From positions 240,324 through 304,323 of the forward strand of contig NZ_CVQP01000001.1 in NCBI RefSeq assembly GCF_001040705.1: a stretch of 64,000 nucleotides of DNA, in the 5' to 3' direction. A program made the translations under genes and the position numbers. Positions 50,706-60,622 of this stretch are shown in pieces (the stretch's first letter is position 1; every line of letters begins with the position of its first letter). Source of the DNA: Rhodococcus sp. RD6.2. GTDB taxonomy: Bacteria; Actinomycetota; Actinomycetes; Mycobacteriales; Mycobacteriaceae. The notes under the pieces were generated by a model that made no database searches, was not told the origin of the DNA, and saw only the letters and a list, made by a program, of their open reading frames with translations.

Positions 50706-52373
50706 ATGGTTGCGAAGACCGACCCTCCGCCGCGGAACTCGGGTCCCGAGGCCCAGAATCCCGGCGAGGGGGCGCAGGATTTCGGCCCGGACGACGGAGA
50801 TCCGGGTGGTACCCGCGGTGCCGGTCCGCGAACGGACCGCATCGTTTTCGGGGTCACGGCCGCCGTCGTCGCCGCGATCCTGATCTGGGGTCTCGTCAGC
50901 TCCGACAGCCTCAACAGTGTCACCACCGCAGTGCTCGACTGGCTCGTCGTCAACATCGGCTGGCTGTTCATCCTCGCGGCCAGCGGGTTCGTCATCTTCT
51001 CGCTGTGGCTGGCGTTCAGTCGGTTCGGCCGCATTCCGCTCGGCAAGGACGGTGAGAAGCCCGAATTCCGCACCGTCAGTTGGATCGCGATGATGTTCAG
51101 CGCGGGTATGGGCATCGGACTGATGTTCTTCGGTGTCGCCGAACCTCTCGCCCACTTCGTGACGCCTCCACCCGGCACCGATGGCGGCATCGGCACCGCC
51201 ATGGCGACCACGATGTTCCACTGGAGCCTGCATCCCTGGTCCACGTACGCCGTCGTCGGGCTCGCCATCGCGTACGGCACCTACCGGCGGGGACGCAAGC
51301 AGCTTTTCAGTTCGGCGTTCATCGCGCTCCTCGGACGACGTGCAGAGGGACCGATCGGCAAGGTCATCGACATCCTCGCCATCTTCGCGACGATGTTCGG
51401 CACGGCCGCCTCGCTGGGTCTCGGGGCACTGCAGATCGGCTCCGGCATCGAGGTTGTCGGATGGCTCGAAGAGGCGGGCGTGATGCTGCTCGTCGCGATC
51501 GTCGCGGTGCTCACCCTGGCATTCGTCGCGTCCGCGGTTTCCGGTGTCTCCAAGGGGATTCAGTGGTTGTCGAACATCAACATGGTGCTCGCGCTGCTGC
51601 TCGCGGTGTTCGTGTTCGTGCTCGGACCCACGGTCCTGATTCTCAACCTGGTGCCCACAACCATCGGTGCCTACGTGAGCGAGCTCGCGGAAATGTCCGC
51701 GCGCACCGCCGCGTCCAGTAATCCGGAGACCGCCGAATGGCTGTCGTCGTGGACGATCTTCTACTGGGCCTGGTGGATTTCCTGGACCCCGTTCGTCGGG
51801 ATGTTCCTCGCCCGCATCAGTCGTGGGCGCACCATCCGAGAGTTCGTGATCGGTGTAATCGTGGTTCCGAGCACGGTAAGCCTGTTCTGGTTCTGCATCT
51901 TCGGCGGCGCGGGCATCGACGAACAACGTGAAGGCATCGACCTGGCTGCGCGCGGCTCCTCGGAGTCGCAGCTGTTCGGGATGCTCGAGAATCTCCCGTT
52001 GTTCGGGATCTCGGCGGTGCTGGTGATGCTGCTCGTCGCGATCTTCTTCGTCTCCGGTGCCGATGCGGCCTCGATGGTGATGGGAACGCTGTCCCAACGC
52101 GGAACCCTGGCACCGTCCCGCTGGGTCGTCGTGTTCTGGGGAATGTTGACCGGTGGTGTCGCCGCGTTGATGTTGTGGACGGGCGGGGAGGACGCTCTGA
52201 ACGCGCTGCAGACGATGACGATCATCGCGGCGGCGCCGTTCGTCGTGGTGATGATCGGCCTGTGTATCTCGCTGTACCGGGACCTCTGCCACGACCCGAT
52301 GATTCTGCGCCCACCGGAAAGACGCAGACTCCCGCTGCCGCTGCGCAAACGCCACCAACCCGTGTCCGAGTAG
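50706..52373 (+). CDS. BCCT family transporter (betaine/carnitine/choline type)
   Basis: 555 residues with twelve helices. The BCCT signatures are present: FSAGMGIGLMFFGVAEPLAHF, FHWSLHPWSTYAVVGLAIAY and FYWAWWISWTPFVGMFLARI with SRGRTIREF. It probably imports compatible solutes such as glycine betaine. The N-terminus is acidic and Pro-rich, and the C-terminus is basic (RRRLPLPLRKRHQP), an arrangement seen in osmo-regulated members. Confidence 0.93.
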   Translation: MVAKTDPPPRNSGPEAQNPGEGAQDFGPDDGDPGGTRGAGPRTDRIVFGVTAAVVAAILIWGLVSSDSLNSVTTAVLDWLVVNIGWLFILAASGFVIFSLWLAFSRFGRIPLGKDGEKPEFRTVSWIAMMFSAGMGIGLMFFGVAEPLAHFVTPPPGTDGGIGTAMATTMFHWSLHPWSTYAVVGLAIAYGTYRRGRKQLFSSAFIALLGRRAEGPIGKVIDILAIFATMFGTAASLGLGALQIGSGIEVVGWLEEAGVMLLVAIVAVLTLAFVASAVSGVSKGIQWLSNINMVLALLLAVFVFVLGPTVLILNLVPTTIGAYVSELAEMSARTAASSNPETAEWLSSWTIFYWAWWISWTPFVGMFLARISRGRTIREFVIGVIVVPSTVSLFWFCIFGGAGIDEQREGIDLAARGSSESQLFGMLENLPLFGISAVLVMLLVAIFFVSGADAASMVMGTLSQRGTLAPSRWVVVFWGMLTGGVAALMLWTGGEDALNALQTMTIIAAAPFVVVMIGLCISLYRDLCHDPMILRPPERRRLPLPLRKRHQPVSE

Positions 52374-52375
52374 GG

Positions 52376-53953
52376 TCACCGCCAGCTCGGTAGCCACAGC
52401 TGCTGCTGCCACATTTCCGGAGTGATCGGCAGCGCTGTCAGGATCGGCCACAACCAGACGAAGTTCGCGACGACCAACCCCAGGTACAGGGCGACGGCCA
52501 GCAGTCCGGTTCCGCGACGTTCGTCGGTCGCCGCGCGCGTCGCACCCAACCGCCCCCGAGCCGAGCCGATCACCTCGCCGCACACCAACGCCAGACCCAT
52601 CACCAGGAACGGCGCGAGGGCGACCGCGTAGAAGTAGTACATCTGCCGATCCATCGTGACGAACCACGGCAGCCAGGCGGCCGCGTAGCCGACGAGCACC
52701 GCGGCGTACCGCCAGTCGCGCCCGACAACCGACCGCCACAGCGCCCACGCCAACATCGGCAACGCCAGCCACCACATCGCAGGCGTGCCGATCAGCATGA
52801 TCGCCTTCACGCAGCTCTGCGCGCCGCAACCCGAGACCTGGTCGCCCTCGGCGAAGTAGTACAGCATCGGCCGCAGTCCCATCGGCCACGTCCACGGCTT
52901 CGACTCCCACGGGTGATGGTTCCCGGCAGAATTGGTCAGTCCGGAGTGGAACTCGAGGACGTTGCCGCTGTAGTACCAGAGCGAACGTAGCGCGTCCGGG
53001 ACGAACGAGAAGCTGCCGCCGAACCCCACCTCGTCGCCGACCGCGTGCCGGTTCACCCCGGTCTCCGAGGCAAACCATGCCCAGTAGCTCGCCAGGTAGA
53101 CGCCGAGCGGGACCAGGACGAGTGCGTACAACCCCGGACCGATGTCACGCAGCGCGGTGCCGACCCACGGTCGGCGCACCCCGTGGTACCGGCGCGCCGC
53201 GACGTCGAAGGCGACACACATCAGCCCGAAGAACGCGATGAAGTACATGCCCGACCACTTCGTGCCGCACGCGAGCCCGAGCATGACGCCTGCGCCGAAA
53301 CGCCACCACCGCACCCCGAGCCGAGGTCCGTATTCGGAGACTCCGATCCGGCCCTCCGCGAATGCCACCGCCATCCGCGCCCGCACCTGGTCGCGGTCGA
53401 CGACGAGACAGCCGAACGCGGCGACCACGAACAGTGCCATGAAGATGTCGAGCATCCCGATCCGCGACGAGACGAACATGACGCCGTCCGCGATCATCAG
53501 GATGCCCGCGATCGCCCCGACGAGTGTCGATCGCGTCATCCTCCGCACGATGCGGATCACCAGCAGCACGAGAATCGTGCCCGCCACGGCCGCCGCGAAC
53601 CGCCAGCCCCAGCCGTTGTATCCGAACACAGCCTCGCCGAGCGCGATCAGCTGCTTGCCGACCGGCGGATGGACGACCAATCCGTATCCCGGGTTGTCCT
53701 CGACGCCGCCTCCGGTGAGCACCTGCCAGCCCTGCGGCGCGTAGTGCTTCTCGTCGAAGACGGGCGTACCCGCATCGGTCGGGTAGCCGAGCATCGTGAA
53801 CCGGGTGATCGCGGCGACCGCGGTGAGGAACAGCGTGACCACCCAGCCGCGAAGCCGATCGGCGGGCGGCGGATCCGGTACCGGCGCGGCGGGCCCCGGG
53901 CTGATCAGCACCCGGTCGTCCGCCGCCCAGCGCTCGTCGGTCAACTGGGTCAC
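52376..53953 (-). CDS. pmt: Protein O-mannosyltransferase
   Basis: 525 residues from a GTG (VTQLTDERWAADDRV). The first lumen-facing loop has the catalytic-type Asp-Glu in PVFDEKHYAPQGW, and PMT-type motifs VHPPVGKQLIALGE and WRFAAAVAGTILVLLV. About ten membrane helices follow. It transfers mannose from polyprenyl-phosphate mannose to secreted proteins, and is equivalent to Rv1002c. The two Ig-repeat proteins encoded upstream in the window, rich in Thr and Ser, could be substrates (inference). Confidence 0.93.
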   Translation of the reverse strand: MTQLTDERWAADDRVLISPGPAAPVPDPPPADRLRGWVVTLFLTAVAAITRFTMLGYPTDAGTPVFDEKHYAPQGWQVLTGGGVEDNPGYGLVVHPPVGKQLIALGEAVFGYNGWGWRFAAAVAGTILVLLVIRIVRRMTRSTLVGAIAGILMIADGVMFVSSRIGMLDIFMALFVVAAFGCLVVDRDQVRARMAVAFAEGRIGVSEYGPRLGVRWWRFGAGVMLGLACGTKWSGMYFIAFFGLMCVAFDVAARRYHGVRRPWVGTALRDIGPGLYALVLVPLGVYLASYWAWFASETGVNRHAVGDEVGFGGSFSFVPDALRSLWYYSGNVLEFHSGLTNSAGNHHPWESKPWTWPMGLRPMLYYFAEGDQVSGCGAQSCVKAIMLIGTPAMWWLALPMLAWALWRSVVGRDWRYAAVLVGYAAAWLPWFVTMDRQMYYFYAVALAPFLVMGLALVCGEVIGSARGRLGATRAATDERRGTGLLAVALYLGLVVANFVWLWPILTALPITPEMWQQQLWLPSWR

Positions 53954-53976
53954 CGAACGATCGTAGGCTGTCGGAC

Positions 53977-54807
53977 ATGAACGGTTGTCTCGTCCTGGCT
54001 GCGACCCCGATGGGTGATGTCGGCGATGCCTCGGAACGGTTGCGGTCCGCACTCGGGACGGCGGACGTCGTCGCTGCCGAGGACACCCGCCGCACCCGGC
54101 ACCTGGCGTCGGCGCTCGGCGTCACCATCACGGGCCGTGTCGTCAGCTTCTACGACCAGGTCGAGACGACCCGGCTGCCCGCGCTCGTCGAGGACGTGGC
54201 CGAGGGTCGCACCGTGCTGCTGGTGACCGACGCCGGCATGCCGTCGGTGAGCGATCCCGGATACCGGCTCGTCGCGGCCTGCGTCGAGCGGGACCTGCCG
54301 GTGACGTGTCTGCCCGGCCCGTCCGCGGTGACGACGGCATTGGCGCTGTCCGGTGTCCCGGTCGAGCGGTTCTGTTTCGACGGATTTCCGCCTCGCAAGC
54401 AGGGCCCGCGTCGGGCATGGCTGGAGACACTGCGCACCGAGTCGAGGGCCTGTGTGTTCTTCGAGGCCCCGCACCGGTTGGCGGACTGCCTCGAGGATGC
54501 GGTGGATGTCCTGGGTGGAGAACGCCGGGGGGCCGTGTGCCGGGAGCTGACGAAGACCTACGAAGAGGTCCGACGGGGAACGCTCGCCGAGTTGGCGGAG
54601 TGGGCCGCCGACGGTGTACGGGGCGAGATCACGGTCGTCCTCGAGGGTGCCCGTCCGGTGGCCGCCCGGCCCGAGGATCTGGTGGCCGTCGTCGAGCAGT
54701 TGGTCGCCGACGGCGCGAGGCTCAAGGATGCGTGCGCCGATGTGGCGACCGCGGGCGTGTCGAAGCGTGAGGTGTACGAAGCGGTACTCGCGGCGCGCAG
54801 ATCCTGA
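53977..54807 (+). CDS. rsmI: 16S rRNA (cytidine(1402)-2'-O)-methyltransferase
   Basis: 276 residues. It has the SAM-dependent SpoU-unrelated fold of the tetrapyrrole methylase family: CLVLAATPMGDVGDASERL, EDTRRTRHL, VTDAGMPSVSDPGYRLV and FEAPHRLADCLED. It methylates the 2'-O of C1402 in 16S rRNA. It is divergent from pmt by 23 bp, as in M. tuberculosis. Confidence 0.95.
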   Translation: MNGCLVLAATPMGDVGDASERLRSALGTADVVAAEDTRRTRHLASALGVTITGRVVSFYDQVETTRLPALVEDVAEGRTVLLVTDAGMPSVSDPGYRLVAACVERDLPVTCLPGPSAVTTALALSGVPVERFCFDGFPPRKQGPRRAWLETLRTESRACVFFEAPHRLADCLEDAVDVLGGERRGAVCRELTKTYEEVRRGTLAELAEWAADGVRGEITVVLEGARPVAARPEDLVAVVEQLVADGARLKDACADVATAGVSKREVYEAVLAARRS

Positions 54808-54826
54808 CAAACCGAGTGCGGCAGGG

Positions 54827-54940
54827 TCAGGTGGGAATGCCCGCGAGGATGACGATCAGCGCGACGGATGCCGCGATGACGAGTGCGGCGGACAGGGTCG
54901 GCGGAACACTCCGAACGATCCTGATGGCGATTCGACTCAC
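54827..54940 (-). CDS. Candidate 37-residue single-pass membrane protein
   Basis: Reading VSRIAIRIVRSVPPTLSAAL then VIAASVALIVILAGIPT from a GTG with GAGGAG about 8 nt upstream. A basic N-terminal stretch precedes a hydrophobic segment of about 20 residues, so it would be a small membrane peptide. It ends 20 bp from the rsmI stop (convergent) and is divergent from the STAND-WD40 gene. There is no recognised family; it may be chance, but the start signal and topology are good. Confidence 0.45.
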   Translation of the reverse strand: MSRIAIRIVRSVPPTLSAALVIAASVALIVILAGIPT

Positions 54941-55171
54941 CGTCGACTCCTCACGTCACGACCATGGATGTGCGCTGCCCGGCGGGAACTACCCCTCGAA
55001 CTCTTAGTCCCCGCCGGTGCTGCGACGTACGCAGGGCGTTGCCTGCGGTGCTCACAACTGTGCCGCCCCGATCGAACCTGACCAATAGGTCTGTGTCATC
55101 AGTCCGGTATTCTCCCAGTTCACATGTGGTGAGGAACTATTCCGCAGCGGATTTTCCGCGGCTGGGAACAG

Positions 55172-58100
55172 GTGGAGACGGGCAGCAGGATGACCGACGA
55201 GCACGACGCGAGGTTGCATTTCGCCGACCAGTTGCGCCTGCTGTTCGCAACAGCGGGCGGGCCTCCCCTGAAGACGGTGGTGTCCGAGGCAGCCGCACTC
55301 GGCCGCGCGATCGGCGCGGAGAAGCCGGTGTCGATCCAGCGCCTCAGTGACTGGCGCTCCGGTAAGCGGGTGCCCGCGAGCTTCGACTCCCTGAGACCGG
55401 TACTCGTTTCCCTCGTCCGCACGGCCCAGTCGCTACACGGAAGCCAGCCGCCGTCGCCGGGGTTGTATTCGCTCAAGCAGTGGCACACGTGGTGGGAGAG
55501 TGCCCGCGACGGCGGTGGCGCCGCCCGCGGCAGCGTCGAGTCCGACAAGCCCGCCGCCGCCCCGATGTCCGGGGTCCGGCCCTACCGCGGTCTCGAGCCG
55601 TATCGGGCCGAGGACGCGCGCCTGTTCTTCGGGCGCACGGAAACCCTGCAGCGTCTCGTCGACGTGGTGACCGCCGCACAGGGACACGGCATCGCCATCG
55701 TCACCGGCGCATCCGGCGTCGGGAAGTCGTCGCTCGTCCAGGCCGGCCTCGTCCCCGAACTCCTCGGTACCGGGCAGTTGCGATCCGATCCGGCGTCCGA
55801 CACCGCGACCGTGACCGCGATCGTCGTCACCCCGGGGCCCGACCCGGTGCGAGCGCTCGCCGCCGCGATTCCCGAGTTCGGTGACCTACCCGCCGGCTTC
55901 GGACGAGAGGACGTGCGGCGCGCGGTCCGTGCGGCGACGATCCGCCTCGGCGTCTCCCAGCTCGTCGTGATCGTCGATCAGATCGAGGAACTGTTCACCC
56001 AGTGCGACGACGCGCACGCCCGCGACCGATTCCTCGAGCTGCTGGATGACGCCGCATCGGCGTTGGCGGCCGACGAGACGCCCGATGCGGCCCCGGTCGT
56101 CGTCGCGACGATGCGATCGGACTTCTACGCGCAGGCGTTGGCTCATCCGGTTCTCGCCGACGCCCTCGAGCGGCGCAGCCGCGCGGTGTCGCCGCTGACA
56201 CGAGCCGACATGGTCGAGGTCATCACCCGGCCCGCCCAGATGATCGGACTCAAACTCGAGTCCGGACTGGTCGATCTGATCCTGCACGACCTTGGGGTTC
56301 TCACCGCAGACGACGGTGGCAGTACCGTACTGCCCCTGCTGTCGCACCTACTCGACACGATGTGGGAGCGCCGACGCGGCGGCCAGTTGACCGTGGCGGG
56401 CTATCGGGCGACCGGTGGTGTCCGCGGATCGGTGACCGCGACCGCGGAGCGCACCTGGGAGGGCCTCGACGAGCGAGGCCAGGCATTGGCTCGGGCGATC
56501 ATGGTGCACCTGGTGTACGTGACGCAGACCGGAGCCGACGTCAAGATGCGGCGCACCCGCCCGGAACTGCTCGCACTGACCGATCAGCCCACCGAGGTCC
56601 AGCAGGTCGTCGATCGTTTCATTGCAGCGCGTGTCCTCGTCGCCGACGCCGACAGCGTCGAGTTGATCCACGATGCCGTGATCGAGGCTTGGCCGCGATT
56701 GAAGGCCTGGATCCAGGAGAACCGGTCCTATTCGGCGCTGCGGCAGCAGATCGAGGAGGACGCGGCGCGGTGGGAAGACTCCGGTCGCGACTCCAGCCTC
56801 CTGTACCAGCGGGGCCGCCTCGACATCGTGAACGAGGCATCGCAGTTCGCCGCCGAGGGATACGCCGGCGTCGGGTACAGCGCAGCGAGGGGCGGCGGTT
56901 CCGGTCTGGTCGCGACGTCGCTGACGCCGTCGGCGTCGCAGTTCCTCGCGGCGTCGACGCGTCATGCACGCCGAAGCACCTGGGTTGCGCGCACGGTGAT
57001 GGCGGCTCTCGTGCTGTCGACGGTGGTCGCACTGGTAGCGGTGTCGACGGCGTGGTCGGCGAAGAACCGCGCCGAGTCCGAGAGCACTGCCGCCCAGTTC
57101 CGGCAGGTCATCGCGCTCGCTGATTCCCTGCGGACGACCGACCCCACGACGTCGGCGCGGCTTTCCCTGGCAGCGTGGCAGATGCGACCGGATTCCGAGG
57201 ACGCCTACTCGAGATTGATCGCGACCGAGGCGACGCCGATCGGCCGGGCCCTGGAAGGTCACACCGGACCGGTGTACGGGGTGGCGGTCAACAGCAGTGG
57301 CACGTTGATGGCATCGGCCAGCGACGATCGCACGGTACGGCTGTGGCAGCTCGGTGGCGGTGCGGAGCCGACGCCGGTCGGACCCCCGCTCATCGGGTCG
57401 GAGAAGTACATGGCGTCGGTGTCGTTCTCCCCGTCGGGGGCGGTGCTGGCCGCGGGGGCCGGTGACGGCACCGTGCACATGTGGGATGTCACGAACCCGG
57501 CCGCGCCGCGACTGCTGCTCGACGACGCCCGAGTGGGCACCGAGGCGGTGCACAACATCCGCTTCAGCCCCGACGGTCGGACGCTGGCCGTGCCGAACGA
57601 CGACGGCACCGTTACCCTGTTCGACACGTCGAGTGCACTGGCGGCAACCCCTGCGCCCGGCCCGTATCCGGCGACGGTCCTGAACGCGCATCCTGCGGGT
57701 GTCCGGACCGTCTCGTTCCGTGGCGATTCGGCCGTGATGGCGACATCGAGCGACGATCGCAGTGTCCGGTTGTGGGACGTGTCGAACCGCAGTGCGCCGG
57801 TTCCGCTGCCGCCCGTTCCCGCCGAGTTCGGCGACGTCGTGCATTCCGTTGCGTTCGCACCGGACGGACGTAGTTTGGCGGCGAGCAGCGACGACGGCAT
57901 CATCCGGTTGTTCGACACCACGGACGTGCGCGCGGTGCGGGAGGTCGGCGCCCCCGTCCAGGCGCACACCGGCGCGATCTGGACGATCGCATTCGCACCC
58001 GACGGCGCCACGCTCGTCAGCGCGTCCTGGGATGGGTCGGTCAAGCGGTGGTCGGTGGGTGCGGGACGCGGCACCATGCGGCAGCTGCAGCCGCCGATGA

Positions 58101-59254
58101 CGGGAAACGGTGGAGGTGTACCCGCGTTGGCGCTGTCTCCGGACGGGGCGACGGTGTTCACCGGCGGTCAGGATTCGCGCGTCCGGGCGTGGACGCTGCC
58201 GCACACCGCGGTCGCGGCGTCGGATGCCGCGCTCACGCTCCCGTCGATCAGCCGCGACGGAAAGTTGATGGCGACAGGCGGGTACGACTCGGTGATCCGG
58301 CTCTGGCGAGTGGACTCCAACGGGCGTACCGAACTGTCGGGATCGGTGGAGTTGCCCCGCCCCTTCGGCGGTGCACATGTGGTCGAGTTGGCTCCGGACG
58401 GAACGTTGATGGCGACGGCGCCCACGACGGGTGGGCAGGTGCAGATCTGGGACGTCCGGAACCCGGAACGTCCCGTCGCCCTGGGTCCGCCGATCCTGAC
58501 CGACACCCGATTCACCTGGGAGCTGGCGTTCGGGCCGGACAGTCGCACGCTCGCCGCGGGCGACGACGACTCCAGTGTGCGGCTGTGGAACCTGGCCGAT
58601 CCGGCGAACCCTGTGCCGTGGGGTGGGCGACTCGACGGGCCGACCAACCTCGTGCGGTCGGCTGTGTTCAGTCCCGACGGTTCGTCGTTGGTCGCCGTGG
58701 ACGCCGACGGTGGACTGTTCGCGTGGCGGGTCACCGATCCGTCCGAGCCGGAGGTATTGACGGTCGGCGCAGGTGGAAGTTCCGGCATCAACTCCCTGTC
58801 GTTCTCTTCGGACGGCCGGACGCTCGCGACCGGGACCGACGATCAGACGGTCGTGCTGTGGGATCGGGCCGAGGACGGATCGATGACGGTGCGCGTGCCG
58901 GAGCTGCGTGGCCACAGCGGCACCGTCTATTCGGTCTCCTTCGACTCGACGGGCCGGTACGTCGCGTCGGGGAGCGACGACGGGACGGTCCGGCTGTGGG
59001 ACGTCGCCGACCCCGCTGACATGCGTGAGGTCGGCGGCCCGATTCTCGTCGACGGGTCCGGACGGCAGCAGGTCGAGTTCCTGCCGAACTCGAACACCGT
59101 GGTGGCCGCGGACGGTGACGGAGTGCTGCGGGCGTCGCGTCTCGACGTCGATGCGATCATCGCCCGGATCTGTTCGTCGTCGTCGCCGCTCAGCGCCCAG
59201 CAGGAAGCCGACTACGAGCTGACCGGGTCGGCTCGGGGGGAGTGTTCGGAGTAG
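55172..59254 (+). CDS. nSTAND NTPase with N-terminal HTH-like domain and WD40 repeats, membrane anchored
   Basis: Up to 1360 residues (a second start is ATG 55190). Residues 1-95 form a small helical domain with the phrase IQRLSDWRSGKRVPASF, common at the front of actinobacterial STAND proteins. The NTPase starts at RPYRGLEPYRAEDARLFFGR (137-155), with Walker A GASGVGKSS (179-187) and Walker B LVVIVDQIEELF (264-275). A membrane helix lies at about 605-628. From about 690 to 1330 I count 14 WD-like repeats (for example SDDGTVRLWDV), enough for two seven-bladed propellers. It is a signal-sensing switch of the conflict or regulatory type; the effector output is not obvious. It interrupts the rsmI-pabB order known from M. 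tuberculosis. Confidence 0.85.
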   Translation: METGSRMTDEHDARLHFADQLRLLFATAGGPPLKTVVSEAAALGRAIGAEKPVSIQRLSDWRSGKRVPASFDSLRPVLVSLVRTAQSLHGSQPPSPGLYSLKQWHTWWESARDGGGAARGSVESDKPAAAPMSGVRPYRGLEPYRAEDARLFFGRTETLQRLVDVVTAAQGHGIAIVTGASGVGKSSLVQAGLVPELLGTGQLRSDPASDTATVTAIVVTPGPDPVRALAAAIPEFGDLPAGFGREDVRRAVRAATIRLGVSQLVVIVDQIEELFTQCDDAHARDRFLELLDDAASALAADETPDAAPVVVATMRSDFYAQALAHPVLADALERRSRAVSPLTRADMVEVITRPAQMIGLKLESGLVDLILHDLGVLTADDGGSTVLPLLSHLLDTMWERRRGGQLTVAGYRATGGVRGSVTATAERTWEGLDERGQALARAIMVHLVYVTQTGADVKMRRTRPELLALTDQPTEVQQVVDRFIAARVLVADADSVELIHDAVIEAWPRLKAWIQENRSYSALRQQIEEDAARWEDSGRDSSLLYQRGRLDIVNEASQFAAEGYAGVGYSAARGGGSGLVATSLTPSASQFLAASTRHARRSTWVARTVMAALVLSTVVALVAVSTAWSAKNRAESESTAAQFRQVIALADSLRTTDPTTSARLSLAAWQMRPDSEDAYSRLIATEATPIGRALEGHTGPVYGVAVNSSGTLMASASDDRTVRLWQLGGGAEPTPVGPPLIGSEKYMASVSFSPSGAVLAAGAGDGTVHMWDVTNPAAPRLLLDDARVGTEAVHNIRFSPDGRTLAVPNDDGTVTLFDTSSALAATPAPGPYPATVLNAHPAGVRTVSFRGDSAVMATSSDDRSVRLWDVSNRSAPVPLPPVPAEFGDVVHSVAFAPDGRSLAASSDDGIIRLFDTTDVRAVREVGAPVQAHTGAIWTIAFAPDGATLVSASWDGSVKRWSVGAGRGTMRQLQPPMTGNGGGVPALALSPDGATVFTGGQDSRVRAWTLPHTAVAASDAALTLPSISRDGKLMATGGYDSVIRLWRVDSNGRTELSGSVELPRPFGGAHVVELAPDGTLMATAPTTGGQVQIWDVRNPERPVALGPPILTDTRFTWELAFGPDSRTLAAGDDDSSVRLWNLADPANPVPWGGRLDGPTNLVRSAVFSPDGSSLVAVDADGGLFAWRVTDPSEPEVLTVGAGGSSGINSLSFSSDGRTLATGTDDQTVVLWDRAEDGSMTVRVPELRGHSGTVYSVSFDSTGRYVASGSDDGTVRLWDVADPADMREVGGPILVDGSGRQQVEFLPNSNTVVAADGDGVLRASRLDVDAIIARICSSSSPLSAQQEADYELTGSARGECSE

Positions 59255-59282
59255 TCGGTGCCCGGTTCGCCCATCGGGGACG

Positions 59283-60545
59283 TCAGTGCCTCGGTGCACT
59301 CCGCAGAGCCAGGATGCTCGACGCCTTGTCGAGGCACTCCTGCCATTCGGCGTCGGGATCGGAGTCGATGGTGATTCCGCCGCCGACACCGAGTGTCGCG
59401 TTGCCCCGTGAGTCGAACTCGACGGTGCGGATCGCGACGTTCAGTTCGGTGCCGGCCAGAGGTGAGGCGAATCCGACGGTTCCGCAGTACACCCCGCGCG
59501 GGTTGGGCTCCCACATCGAAAGGAGTTGTCGGGCTCGATGTTTCGGGCATCCGGTGACCGATGCCGGCGGGAAGCTGGCGTCGAAGAGTGCGGGTGTCCC
59601 CGTTTCCGGCGGCACGGTTGCGGTGACCGTGGACACGAGGTGCCACACGCCGGGGGCGGGGTGCACGCCGAGCAGATCGGTGACCGTCACCGTCCCCGGG
59701 ACGGCGAGATGCCCGAGGTCGTTGCGGACCAGGTCGACGATCATCACGTTCTCGGCGACGTCCTTGACGGAGGCGCGGAGTTCGTTCGGGTCGGCGTCGA
59801 TCGACAGCGTTCCCTTGATCGGGCTGGACGTCACCTGGTTTCCGTGCCGAGCGAGAAACAACTCGGGTGACAGGGACGCGACCGCACCCCATTCACCGTG
59901 AACGAACGCGGCGCGCGCCGGTTGCGTTGCGTCCGCCGCGTCGGCGAAGAAGTGCAGTGGGTCGCCGTCGAAGGCGCCGGTGAACTGTCCACACACGCAC
60001 GCCTGGTACACCTCGCCCTCCGCGATCGCGTCGAGGCACTGCCGGACGCCTGCGCGGTGCGCCGCGCGGTCCGGCGGGGTCCATTCGACGTGCCACGGTG
60101 CGCGGTCCGCGTCGGGTGCGGTCACGGCGGTCACCCAGTGCTCGGGGCACGACGTGTTGGTGAGCGACTCGTACCACCAACAGTTGTCGGCATCGAGGCG
60201 CAGGACGGAGTCGGTCCAGCCGCCCGCGGACTCCGGTAACGCCGGCGTCCGGCCGGACGTGGGTAGGTCGGGGTAGCTCCGGAAGCCGATCCATCCGCCC
60301 CCGACGACCGGTGCGGTGGCATCTGCGTCGTCGGTGGCGTCGCGGGTCGCCCACGGTGTGATGTCGAAGGCGGCGCCGGGGGTAACCGGCCCCGTGGTGA
60401 CGCTGGGAGCGATCACCGCACGCGACCCGAACCAGTCGCCGATCAGCGCGGCGGGCAGTGGGACGCCCCGATTGGTGCTGACCCGTGCCAGGGCGCGAAG
60501 CACCGCCGCCGGGGTTCCGCCCCCACCCAACCGTTCGACTCGCAC
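59283..60545 (-). CDS. pabB: Aminodeoxychorismate synthase component I
   Basis: 420 residues. The chorismate-binding domain has SSPIKGTLSIDADPNELRAS (the PIKG motif of PabB, rather than the PIAG of TrpE), NVMIVDLVRNDLG, TGCPKHRA and GVYCGTVGF. It makes 4-amino-4-deoxychorismate for folate synthesis together with a PabA amidotransferase not seen here. It is convergent with the STAND gene, 28 bp away. Confidence 0.93.
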   Translation of the reverse strand: MRVERLGGGGTPAAVLRALARVSTNRGVPLPAALIGDWFGSRAVIAPSVTTGPVTPGAAFDITPWATRDATDDADATAPVVGGGWIGFRSYPDLPTSGRTPALPESAGGWTDSVLRLDADNCWWYESLTNTSCPEHWVTAVTAPDADRAPWHVEWTPPDRAAHRAGVRQCLDAIAEGEVYQACVCGQFTGAFDGDPLHFFADAADATQPARAAFVHGEWGAVASLSPELFLARHGNQVTSSPIKGTLSIDADPNELRASVKDVAENVMIVDLVRNDLGHLAVPGTVTVTDLLGVHPAPGVWHLVSTVTATVPPETGTPALFDASFPPASVTGCPKHRARQLLSMWEPNPRGVYCGTVGFASPLAGTELNVAIRTVEFDSRGNATLGVGGGITIDSDPDAEWQECLDKASSILALRSAPRH

Positions 60546-60622
60546 CGGGAAAGGGTTTCACGGCGGGGCGCGAGGACGAAAACGGCAGGTGCGAGCGTGC
60601 CCAGCAGCACGTCCGCGTCCCG

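Noticed and set aside
56348-59389. 1013-codon open frame opposite the STAND-WD40 gene
   Set aside because: Arg/His/Asp-rich composition and periodicity simply mirror the WD repeats on the other strand. No start signal or domain.
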